From Prevotella sp. (GTDB taxonomy: Bacteria; Bacteroidota; Bacteroidia; Bacteroidales; Bacteroidaceae): a stretch of DNA of 41,003 nt. The DNA lies in NCBI GenBank assembly GCA_017619275.1, contig JAFZSR010000013.1, forward strand, positions 1 to 41,003. Reading direction: 5' to 3'. Positions 9,258 through 15,914 of this stretch are shown here, in pieces (position 1 is the stretch's first letter; the number at the start of each line of letters is the position of its first letter). A program made the position numbers and the translations under genes. The notes below the pieces were generated by a model. It saw only the letters and a program-made list of their open reading frames with translations, had not been told where the DNA came from and did not search any database.

Positions 9258-9751
9258 GTTCTCTCAATCTGTTGAAGCCTGTCCTTCAATATTTCGCAGA
9301 GCACCTTGGGCTTGATGGTGAGTCCACTGGCCGCCACGCTTTCTTGGCTTCCCATCATCTTCTTGTTGAACTTGCGAAGGAGGCGGCCAAAGGTGCCAGC
9401 TTCTTCCCACTTGCTGTCTTCCAGTTTGCTCACGTAGCGGATGCCAATGAGGTCGTCGTTGACCAAGTGGAAGTCTTCCACGTCGGCAAACTTCACTTCT
9501 TGTCCTTTGCCTTCGAGCACGATGAGGGATTTGTCGCCGATAATCAAGTAGGGTCTATGCGTTATCAGCTGCTTGAGCAAAAGATACAGCATGGAGAGCG
9601 CACTGCCTCCGAAGCCCGCAATGCTAATCCATGCAATGACAACGCTTTTCCCTTTGCACAGCATGAAGATGGCACCGACCACAAACAGGGCAGAACACAG
9701 TATGGTCAGTACCATCTTCCACGGCGAACGGTAGACCCAGATCTCTTCCAT
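9254..9751 (-). CDS. Small two-helix membrane protein, STM3941-like
   Basis: The protein has 165 residues. It opens with EIWVYRSPWKM followed by two membrane helices (about residues 13-31, VLTILCSALFVVGAIFM, and 37-60, VVIAWISIAGFGGSALSML). A cytoplasmic domain follows with PYLIIGDKSLIVLEGKGQEV and FADVEDFHLV, a PH-like beta-rich pattern. The opening pattern and layout match proteins annotated as the STM3941 family, whose function is unknown. It lies 13 bases after the SPFH gene and overlaps the Arc-like gene by four bases, so the three are probably co-expressed. The family name is moderately certain; no enzymatic motif is seen. Confidence 0.65.
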   Translation of the reverse strand: MEEIWVYRSPWKMVLTILCSALFVVGAIFMLCKGKSVVIAWISIAGFGGSALSMLYLLLKQLITHRPYLIIGDKSLIVLEGKGQEVKFADVEDFHLVNDDLIGIRYVSKLEDSKWEEAGTFGRLLRKFNKKMMGSQESVAASGLTIKPKVLCEILKDRLQQIERT

Positions 9752-9764
9752 TGCCTATTCTAAA

Positions 9765-10727
9765 TTAATGATTCAGCGTGCCGGTGTTCACCACGGGCTG
9801 GGCGGAGTCGTCGCCGCAGAGCACCACGAGCAGGTTGCTCACCATGGCGGCCTTCTTGTCGTCGTCCAGCTCCACGATTTCCTCCGACGATAGCTTGTCG
9901 AGCGCCATCTTCACCATGCTGACGGCACCCTCCACAATCTTCTCGCGGGCAGTGATGATGGCGCTGGCCTGCTGGCGGCGCAGCATCACGGCAGCAATCT
10001 CGGGAGCGTAGGCCAGGTAGTTGATGCGGGCTTCCACTACCTCGATGCCAGCCAGAGCCAGACGCTCGTTCAGCTTCTCCTCCAACTGATCGTTAATCTC
10101 GTCGCCCCCGCCGCGCAGCGTCAGCTCGTTGTGCTTGTTGTCCTCGTCGTCGTAGGCATATTGCCCGGCTACCTGGCGCAGGGCGGCATCGCTCTGAACT
10201 CTTACGAAGCGCTCCAGCGCATTCATGATTGAACGCATATCGGCGCCCATCTGTCCGGCGGCAATATTGGCCATTGTTTGCGTGTCCACCTCGAACAGAG
10301 CCTTATAGGTGTCTTTCAGCTTCCACACCAGCACCAGGCCAATCATCACGGGGTTGCCCGTCTTGTCGTTCACCTTGATGGGTTCGGCATCCAGGTTGCG
10401 AGCGCGCAGGCTCACCTTTTTGGTTGAGAAGAAGGGGTTGATCCAGTAGAATCCCGTCTGGGCGAATGTTCCACTATATTTACCGAACCAAGTGATGACG
10501 CGGGCCTCGTTGGGCTCGAGCATCATCAAGCCCGACCAAAGGAACATCGTCACGATGAGCAGCACGATGCCGAATGCCAGTGCCCAACCGCCTGGGTGGC
10601 CGTTAGACAGTAAGTAGATGCCAGAGGCAATGCTTCCAATGCTGATCAGCGTAAGCAAGATGTTGATGAACAGAAACAGGAATCCGTTCAGCACGGTTCC
10701 ACCAAATTCTCTTTCTTTCGTTTCCAT
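9765..10727 (-). CDS. SPFH/band-7 domain membrane protein
   Basis: This 320-residue protein has two N-terminal hydrophobic stretches (about residues 15-40 and 47-67). A band-7/SPFH domain follows (about 70-260): [26 protein letters not shown], and the C-terminal helix [20 protein letters not shown] followed by [13 protein letters not shown], as in flotillin/QmcA-like proteins. Family members oligomerise into membrane microdomain scaffolds and often control proteases; a specific role here is not known. It is the first gene of a three-gene operon with the STM3941-like and Arc-like proteins. A well-formed promoter lies 48 bases upstream. Confidence 0.88.
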   Translation of the reverse strand: METKEREFGGTVLNGFLFLFINILLTLISIGSIASGIYLLSNGHPGGWALAFGIVLLIVTMFLWSGLMMLEPNEARVITWFGKYSGTFAQTGFYWINPFFSTKKVSLRARNLDAEPIKVNDKTGNPVMIGLVLVWKLKDTYKALFEVDTQTMANIAAGQMGADMRSIMNALERFVRVQSDAALRQVAGQYAYDDEDNKHNELTLRGGGDEINDQLEEKLNERLALAGIEVVEARINYLAYAPEIAAVMLRRQQASAIITAREKIVEGAVSMVKMALDKLSSEEIVELDDDKKAAMVSNLLVVLCGDDSAQPVVNTGTLNH

Positions 10728-10774
10728 GATAGTGAAGTTTTTGTATGAAACAATATGATATCAAAATGATATTG

Positions 10775-10806
10775 CAAAGATATGTATTTTTTCGATTCCG
10801 CGCAAA
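10775..10806 (-). promoter_or_regulatory. Promoter of the SPFH operon
   Basis: On the minus strand, -33 TTTG (10803-10806) and -7 TATCTTTG (10775-10782) are separated by 20 bases. This is a full match to the Bacteroidota housekeeping promoter, 48 bases before the SPFH start codon. Confidence 0.75.
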
Positions 10807-10858
10807 GTTTTTGCGATTTTTTTAAACATATTTAAGACATTGTTTCGCAAAAAAGCAG

Positions 10859-10866
10859 TAACTTTG
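10859..10866 (+). promoter_or_regulatory. -7 element of the mnmA promoter
   Basis: TAACTTTG matches TAnnTTTG, 35 bases before the mnmA start. The -33 side is weak: only a TTG at 10840-10842 with a short 16-base spacer. The divergent SPFH promoter lies about 50 bases away. Confidence 0.6.
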
Positions 10867-10901
10867 CAAAGTCATACATTATTAATATATAGAAACAGAG
10901 A

Positions 10902-12023
10902 ATGATGAATGCCGATGAACTGCGCTCAAAGCGAATCGCGGTACTGCTCTCGGGCGGTGTCGACAGCTCGGTGGTGGTTTACGAGCTGACACAGCTGGGA
11001 CTGCACCCCAACTGTTTCTACATCAAGATTGGCCCTGAGGAGCAGGAGGAGTGGGACTGCACCAGCGAGGAAGACCTGGAGATGGCCAACGCCGTGGCAC
11101 GAAAGTATGGCTGCACTTTGGAGGTGGTGGACTGCCATCGTGAGTATTGGGACCAGGTGACGCGCTATACCATGGAGAAAGTGCGTGCCGGACTTACGCC
11201 CAATCCCGACGTGATGTGCAATCGCCTCATCAAGTTTGGCGCTTTCCACGAGAAACGCGGCAAGGACTACGACCTCATTGCCACCGGCCACTATGCGCAG
11301 ACGGAGCGCGACGGCGAGGGGCGCAAGTGGCTATGCACCGCCCCCGACCCGGTGAAAGACCAGACCGACTTCCTGGCTCAGATTGACAACTGGCAGCTCG
11401 AGAAGGCCATCTTTCCCATTGGCCATTATGTGAAAGACGAGGTGCGCCGCATTGCCGAGCGCGAGCACTTGGTGAGTGCCCATCGTCGCGACTCGCAGGG
11501 CATTTGTTTCTTGGGAAAGATTGACTATAACGACTACCTGCGCCGCTATCTGGGCGAGCAGCAGGGCGACGTGATAGAACTGGAAACAGGAAAGAAAATT
11601 GGCACGCATCAGGGCCACTGGTTCCACACCATTGGCCAGCGCAAGGGACTCGGACTGGGTGGTGGCCCTTGGTTTGTGGTGAAGAAAGACATTGAAGCCA
11701 ACATCCTCTACGTCAGCCACGGCTACACTCCGCCGACGGCCTATAGCCAGCACTTCCTCATCCGCGATTTCCACAGCCTGAACGGCGTGATGCCCCCCGT
11801 GGGCGAACCCATCACCATCAAGATTCGCCACACCCCCGAATGGCATGCCGCCACCTTGGAGACGTTGAACGTTGAACGTGAAACGTTGAACGACGAATCT
11901 CACTTCTCACCCCTCATCGTCCACTCTTCCCAGCCCATCCATGGCGTGGCACCTGGCCAGTTCTGCGTGGTCTACGATGCCGAGCATCATCGGTGCTATG
12001 GCTCGGCAGAAATCTGTCTTTAA
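10902..12023 (+). CDS. mnmA: tRNA 2-thiouridine(34) synthase MnmA
   Basis: This 373-residue enzyme adds the sulfur of 2-thiouridine at the wobble base of tRNA(Lys, Glu, Gln), using ATP and a persulfide relay. Visible motifs are the PP-loop SGGVDSS (residues 17-23), the catalytic Cys106 in NPDVMCN, the ATGHYAQ element (127-133) and the second catalytic Cys202 in GICFLGK, then IGQRKGLGLGG (245-254). The C-terminal barrel is interrupted at residues about 320-343 by TLNVERETLNDESHFSPLIV, which does not look like MnmA and is encoded by a tandem 7-base repeat. Family similarity resumes at QPIHGVAPGQFCVVYDA. The start could equally be the second Met. It converges on the carboxypeptidase gene with a 10-base gap and no terminator. 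Confidence 0.95.
   Translation: MMNADELRSKRIAVLLSGGVDSSVVVYELTQLGLHPNCFYIKIGPEEQEEWDCTSEEDLEMANAVARKYGCTLEVVDCHREYWDQVTRYTMEKVRAGLTPNPDVMCNRLIKFGAFHEKRGKDYDLIATGHYAQTERDGEGRKWLCTAPDPVKDQTDFLAQIDNWQLEKAIFPIGHYVKDEVRRIAEREHLVSAHRRDSQGICFLGKIDYNDYLRRYLGEQQGDVIELETGKKIGTHQGHWFHTIGQRKGLGLGGGPWFVVKKDIEANILYVSHGYTPPTAYSQHFLIRDFHSLNGVMPPVGEPITIKIRHTPEWHAATLETLNVERETLNDESHFSPLIVHSSQPIHGVAPGQFCVVYDAEHHRCYGSAEICL
11864..11891 (+). repeat. Tandem 7-base repeat inside mnmA
   Basis: Four adjacent heptamers are seen: GTTGAAC (11864-11870), GTTGAAC (11871-11877), GTGAAAC (11878-11884) and GTTGAAC (11885-11891). They are translated as part of TLNVERETLN. Because the unit is seven bases, gain or loss of one unit would shift the mnmA frame. 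Confidence 0.8.
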
Positions 12024-12033
12024 AAGCAGCATG

Positions 12034-13296
12034 TCAGGGCATGCACAGGGCCTGACACACGCGGTCTTGGAAGTCGCGGCCCTCGGCAGCCCGCTTGATG
12101 CCTTGGTTGATGATGCTGAAGCAGAGGCGGTGGCCATTGGGAGCCGTGAGGTAGCCGGCCAGTGCCGACACGCCCGTCACGGTGCCCGTCTTTGCCTGCA
12201 CGTTGCCTTGTGCAGCCGTCTCAATCATGCGTTTCTTCAGCGTTCCGTCGATGCCGGCGATAGGCAGCGAGGGTAGCAGGTGATTGTATAGCTGTGGCTG
12301 CTGCCAAACATAGCGCAGCAGCGTCACTTGGGCCTCGGCCGAAAGGTAGTTGTAGAGCGACAGTCCGCTGCCATCGGCCAGGCGGTAGCTCTCACTCTGC
12401 AACCCAATCTTTTCCAGCAGTTGCGCTTCCACCTTGCGGGCATCCTTTGCCGAGGCGGGTCGGCTGCCGGTGCTGGCGGCCACTTGGTAGTAGGTGGACT
12501 CGGCATAGAGGTTGTCGCTCTCCTTCATCATTTGTTGCAGCACCTCGTCGATGCTGTGGCTGCGGGTGCACAGCAGCTTGGCGTCGGCGGGCAGCGAGCC
12601 GCTGCTGGTGGTCATGCTGCCAGTGCCTATCCCTGCCGAGCGCAACTCGCGCAGAAGTTGGGTGACGAAGTCGGCCTTGCCCTCGCAGAGCAGCGGCGAC
12701 AGCGTGGGGTTGTCGTCGTCCCAGCACCAGCCCTCGCCCCATTTCTCGGCATCCTTCATCGAGCAGTCGCTCACCAGTCGGCCGCGAATGCTCTTCACGC
12801 CTTTGTCTTTCAGCGCACGGACAAAGGCCTGCATGTCGCGACGGCCGAACATCGGGTCCATGCCTCCGCGGCAAATCAGGTCGCCACGCAGTTGGCCGTG
12901 CTCTATCGTTCCTTTATAATATAATGAGGTGGTGTATTGATAATTGGAGCCGAGTACGTCGAGGGCGGTGATGGCGGTGAGCAGCTTCATGGTCGAAGCC
13001 GTGCGCATCAGGTGGCGCGGGTGATGGGCATAGAGCAGCGAGTCGGTGGTGAGGTCCCACACCATCATGCCCAGCTGCGTGGTCTCCATCAGTGAGTCGT
13101 CGACCAGTGCGTCGAGCCGCTCCAAGGCCAGCTGCTCATAGGGCACCACCAGCACCGTGCTGTCGGCCCCTGTTTGCCGCCCCACCATCGTGGTTTCGTC
13201 CGTGTTGTCTATCTGTGCGTTACCCTGCAGGGGCAGCAGGGCCATCAAGGGCAGCAGGCAGCGCAGTGCAAGCTGTATTTTCCGATTTCTTTTCAT
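12034..13296 (-). CDS. dacB: D-alanyl-D-alanine carboxypeptidase/endopeptidase, PBP4 (peptidase S13) family
   Basis: The product is 420 residues. An N-terminal signal segment (about 1-27, ending LLPLQGNAQ) sends it to the periplasm, where this family trims the terminal D-Ala of peptidoglycan stem peptides or cuts cross-links. All three penicillin-binding motifs are present: STMK (residues 101-104) with nucleophile Ser101, SDN (260-262) and KTG (369-371). The characteristic PBP4 insertion lies between the first two motifs (CRGGMDPMFGRRDM and WGEGWCWDDDNP). The length is slightly short for the family but complete. It converges with mnmA. No TAnnTTTG promoter is evident in the 88 bases before the start, so it may share transcription with the upstream DUF1016 gene. 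Confidence 0.92.
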   Translation of the reverse strand: MKRNRKIQLALRCLLPLMALLPLQGNAQIDNTDETTMVGRQTGADSTVLVVPYEQLALERLDALVDDSLMETTQLGMMVWDLTTDSLLYAHHPRHLMRTASTMKLLTAITALDVLGSNYQYTTSLYYKGTIEHGQLRGDLICRGGMDPMFGRRDMQAFVRALKDKGVKSIRGRLVSDCSMKDAEKWGEGWCWDDDNPTLSPLLCEGKADFVTQLLRELRSAGIGTGSMTTSSGSLPADAKLLCTRSHSIDEVLQQMMKESDNLYAESTYYQVAASTGSRPASAKDARKVEAQLLEKIGLQSESYRLADGSGLSLYNYLSAEAQVTLLRYVWQQPQLYNHLLPSLPIAGIDGTLKKRMIETAAQGNVQAKTGTVTGVSALAGYLTAPNGHRLCFSIINQGIKRAAEGRDFQDRVCQALCMP

Positions 13297-13444
13297 GTCT
13301 GTTGTCTTTATTATGTGTTTTTGTTTTTCGTTGTTAATGCCTTGACTCCTTGTGTTCTATGTTCTGCGATTCGTAGATCATACGTCAGTGACTGGCGAAT
13401 GTAATCGCCCCACGTACAGCGGGCATCGTCATTTCTTCACTCTC

Positions 13445-13473
13445 AAATTGTGCAATTGGCAATTGCACAATTT
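13445..13473. repeat. Perfect palindrome (14-base arms, 1-base centre) inside the DUF1016 remnant
   Basis: Arm AAATTGTGCAATTG and its exact complement are separated by a single G. On the minus strand it encodes EIVQLPIAQF. A related palindrome lies 25 bases away at 13499-13521. Confidence 0.85.
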
Positions 13474-13498
13474 CCAGTCCTTGAGGAACTGCTTCTAT

Positions 13499-13521
13499 TT
13501 GTGCAATTCCCGATTGCACAA
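13499..13521. repeat. Second related palindrome (9-base arms, 5-base loop)
   Basis: TTGTGCAAT, loop TCCCG, ATTGCACAA. On the minus strand it encodes IVQSGIAQ, matching the IVQLPIAQ of the neighbouring palindrome, so the two form a peptide-level tandem repeat. Confidence 0.85.
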
Positions 13522-13941
13522 TTTGGGGTAGATTTATTCTATGTGTCAAAGCGGCAAACTCCTCTGACGAATACAGTTCAAAGAACTTTACCATATTATA
13601 TAGATGACGCTTTCCGAACCCTCGCCTTTTTGGATTCTGACGTTTCAAAAAAACAGCCAGTTCGCTGACCACCTTGTCGCCCCATGCTGCCGACTTCAAC
13701 TGTCTCGAAATATACTGCCCCACCTCCCAGTTGGTCAACAACGCCTCATTGTTCACTTGCCTGATGGCCGTAAAGCGATGTCTCTCAATGATAGAGTTTA
13801 CATATTCAAACTGCCGCACCAGTTCCAGTTCGCCGCTTGATGTCTTTTCAATATCCTTATTCATATTTGTTATAACGTTTTCGTTGCGGTTTCTGTTTTA
13901 TTGTTATGCCTTCCAAAATCATGTCTTTTCTGTTTTGGCTG

Positions 13942-13973
13942 TAAAGTTACGAGTTTTTCGCCAACCCTCCAAA
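13942..13973 (-). promoter_or_regulatory. Possible promoter of the DUF1016 remnant
   Basis: Minus-strand TTTG (13970-13973), a 20-base spacer, then TAACTTTA (13942-13949), one mismatch from TAnnTTTG, 78 bases before the start codon. Confidence 0.4.
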
Positions 13974-14127
13974 CTTTTGCATCATAAATTACGAAAGGAC
14001 TCAAAAGACAACGTGTAATGACAGCTTGCTCCTTGCTTTTGGGGGTGGAATTGCGTGCGCTCGGCCGAAAAAGTCGCTTTGCTTGTAAAGAAATATCCCA
14101 AAACGCTTCGTTGTAACATTTTTTTTT

Positions 14128-14140
14128 CGTAACTTTGCAC
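14128..14140 (+). promoter_or_regulatory. Upstream recA promoter-like site (P1)
   Basis: CGTAACTTTGCAC contains TAACTTTG (14130-14137), a full -7 match. The same 13 bases recur at 14212-14224 just before recA. The -33 side is poor (TTG at 14111-14113, 16-base spacer). Confidence 0.5.
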
Positions 14141-14168
14141 TCTATGGACGCAAATTTACTCCGTCTCT

Positions 14169-14200
14169 GCAAAAAAAAGAAACAAGTTTCTTTGTTTTGC
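14169..14200. promoter_or_regulatory. Inverted repeat overlapping the recA -33 element
   Basis: Two 15-base arms (14169-14183 and 14186-14200) around a 2-base centre match at 14 positions, with AAAGAAAC/GTTTCTTT in the core. The right arm contains the TTTG used as -33 of the proximal promoter. The position suits an operator, but a regulator is not known from the sequence. Confidence 0.45.
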
Positions 14201-14221
14201 ACTCAACTTTTCGTAACTTTG
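14191..14221 (+). promoter_or_regulatory. Proximal recA promoter (P2)
   Basis: -33 TTTG (14191-14194), a 19-base spacer and -7 TAACTTTG (14214-14221), 30 bases before the recA start. Confidence 0.75.
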
Positions 14222-14251
14222 CACCCATAATAACCTAAATACAACACTAAC

Positions 14252-15286
14252 ATGGCAAAGAAAGAACTAGAGGGCGGCGATGCCCTTACCCCCCAGCAAG
14301 AGAAGATGAAAGCCCTGCAGGCCGCAATGCAGAAGATTGAGAAAGACTTCGGCAAGGGTAGCATCATGCGCATGGGCGACGAGCAGATAGAGAAGGTTGA
14401 TGTGATTCCCACCGGGTCGATAGCCCTGAACGCCGCATTGGGCGTGGGAGGCTACCCCCGCGGACGCATCATCGAGATATATGGTCCTGAGAGCAGCGGT
14501 AAGACCACGCTGGCCATCCACGCCATCGCCGAGGCGCAGAAGCAGGGCGGCATTGCCGCATTCATCGACGCCGAGCATGCCTTCGACCGCTTCTATGCCC
14601 AGAAATTGGGCGTCGACGTAGACAACCTCTACATCTCGCAGCCCGACAATGGTGAGCAAGCGCTGGAGATTGCCGACCAGCTCATCCGTTCCAGTGCCAT
14701 CGACATCATCGTCATCGACTCGGTGGCCGCGCTCACGCCGAAGAAGGAAATCGAGGGCGACATGGGCGACAGCGCTGTGGGTCTGCATGCCCGACTGATG
14801 AGCCAGGCACTGCGCAAGGTGACCGCCACCATCGCCAAGACCAACACCACCTGCATCTTCATCAACCAGCTGCGCGAGAAGATTGGCGTGATGTTTGGCA
14901 ACCCCGAGACCACCACGGGCGGTAATGCCCTGAAGTTCTATGCCTCGGTGCGCATGGACATCCGCAAGGTAACCACGCTGAAGGATGGCGACCAGGCCAT
15001 CGGCAACCAGGTACGTGTGAAGGTGGTGAAGAACAAAGTGGCGCCTCCCTTCCGCAAGGCAGAGTTCGAAATCAACTTCGGCGAGGGCATCTCAAAGGTG
15101 GGCGAAATCGTCGACCTGGGCGTGGAGTACGGTATCATCAAGAAGAGCGGCTCGTGGTTCAGCTACGAAGACTCGAAGCTGGCACAGGGGCGCGATGCCA
15201 CCAAGCAGCTGCTGAGGGACAACCCCGAACTGTGCGAAGAGCTGGAGGCCAAGATTATGGAGGCCATCACCAGCGCCCATGAATAA
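14252..15286 (+). CDS. recA: RecA recombinase
   Basis: RecA, 344 residues, is the ATP-dependent strand-exchange protein of homologous recombination; in bacteria with a LexA-type SOS response it also triggers repressor cleavage. The Walker A motif GPESSGKTT is at residues 78-86 and Walker [11 protein letters not shown] at about 152-161. The L1 region ([20 protein letters not shown]), L2 loop ([14 protein letters not shown]) and the [14 protein letters not shown] segment are intact. The C-terminus is short and only mildly acidic. The ATG follows a clear promoter, with a second promoter-like site 84 bases further up. No classical LexA box of the E. coli or Bacillus type is recognisable. The gene is monocistronic, followed by 630 bases without genes. 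Confidence 0.98.
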   Translation: MAKKELEGGDALTPQQEKMKALQAAMQKIEKDFGKGSIMRMGDEQIEKVDVIPTGSIALNAALGVGGYPRGRIIEIYGPESSGKTTLAIHAIAEAQKQGGIAAFIDAEHAFDRFYAQKLGVDVDNLYISQPDNGEQALEIADQLIRSSAIDIIVIDSVAALTPKKEIEGDMGDSAVGLHARLMSQALRKVTATIAKTNTTCIFINQLREKIGVMFGNPETTTGGNALKFYASVRMDIRKVTTLKDGDQAIGNQVRVKVVKNKVAPPFRKAEFEINFGEGISKVGEIVDLGVEYGIIKKSGSWFSYEDSKLAQGRDATKQLLRDNPELCEELEAKIMEAITSAHE

Positions 15287-15408
15287 CCCCAAAATGGTAA
15301 AAGTCCTTTGCAAAAGCAAAGCGGCCGCTCGACCTTGGTCGCTCTTGCCACTGCAGGGACGCAAGAAAGCCAGATGTTTATTTGTTGTCTAACTTGTCTT
15401 AAAAAAAG

Positions 15409-15549
15409 CAAGGCGCAGCCACTCCCCTCTTGAACCCTGCCCTTACGGGGAGGGGCAGGGGTGGGGTCTGTATATTCTTCATTCGCAGGAATTTAGAGAC
15501 CCCACCCCTAACCCCCTCCCCTTGAAGGGAGGGGAGTGGCTGCGCCTTG
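15409..15549. repeat. Complete copy B of the long terminal-inverted-repeat element
   Basis: Perfect 21-base terminal inverted repeats (15409-15429 and 15529-15549; outer end CAAGGCGCAGCCACTCCC) enclose a second, inner hairpin with 13-base arms at 15457-15469 and 15497-15509 and a 27-base loop. The loop and arms are nearly identical to copies A and C. The 141 bases are too short to encode a transposase, and no clear target duplication is visible. It resembles a MITE or a REP-like palindromic element. Confidence 0.85.
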
Positions 15550-15678
15550 TTTATCCCAAACCCATATAAAGCATTTCTTTTACACCAGTAGAATAAAAAC
15601 GATAACTATTTATAGAGGAAATCGGTCTTAATAACCGTATGGGATAGACCTTCCTGATGATGATTATGGCATAAATGA

Positions 15679-15703
15679 GGGGGATGGCAGTTGTCCATCC
15701 CCC
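15679..15703. terminator. Terminator-like hairpin between recA and the convergent gene
   Basis: Stem GGGGGATGG/CCATCCCCC (9 pairs) with a 7-base loop, followed by the T-rich TTCTTGTT on the plus strand. It lies 390 bases after recA, so it may serve either strand. Confidence 0.45.
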
Positions 15704-15826
15704 TTCTTGTTGCAGTTATATCTCCATTTGTCTTGCATGGCTTTCGCGTGAAGCTGATTATCAGCGCGTTGCCCTGTCGGAAAATGTCTTTTGAAGCCCG
15801 TGGAAAAAGTCCCGAGGCTTGGGCCA

Positions 15827-15901
15827 AAAAAATCTCGTACGAGATTTTTTCAAAAGTCGTTAACTTTTTTCAAAAAGTCGTTACCAAAATTTTGAGGGGC
15901 G
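15827..15901. repeat. AT-rich palindromic repeat, copy 1
   Basis: It starts with a perfect 24-base palindrome (15827-15850) centred on CTCGTACGAG with A/T arms, followed by AAAAGTCGTTAAC and AAAAAGTCGTTACCAAAATT. The same order of elements recurs at 29785-29853. Confidence 0.75.
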
Positions 15902-15914
15902 TTAGCCTGTCTCG

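Larger units (their letters stand above)
13385..13864 (-). pseudogene. Truncated DUF1016-type (YhcG-like) gene, N-terminal domain only
   Basis: The 159-residue product matches the N-terminal helical domain of DUF1016 proteins: residues about 15-105 include RQVNNEALLTNWEVGQYI, WGDKVVSELA and RGFGKRHLYNMVKFFELYS. Full-length relatives continue for some 200 further residues into a PDDEXK nuclease-like domain. Here the frame instead runs through two palindrome-encoded repeats (IVQSGIAQ and IVQLPIAQ) and stops after ITFASH. No remainder of the nuclease domain is seen before dacB at 13296. It is probably a decayed fragment; a functional small DNA- or protein-binding remnant cannot be excluded. A weak promoter is visible upstream. 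Confidence 0.75.
15287..15914. other. Gene-free stretch after recA
   Basis: It holds the complete long inverted-repeat element B (15409-15549), a terminator-like hairpin (15679-15703) and the AT-rich palindrome repeat (15827-15901). Short open frames here consist of repeat sequence and are not credible genes. Confidence 0.6.

Noticed and set aside
13445-13521. The two palindromes as a CRISPR or a transcription terminator
   Set aside because: Only two units of different length, inside a coding frame, with no spacers of equal size and no T run.
15409-15549. Repeat element B as an insertion sequence
   Set aside because: 141 bases with no transposase frame and no clear target-site duplication; at most a non-autonomous element.
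15606-15827. 73-residue minus-strand open frame after recA
   Set aside because: It spans the terminator-like hairpin and borders the AT-rich palindrome; the peptide has no family features.
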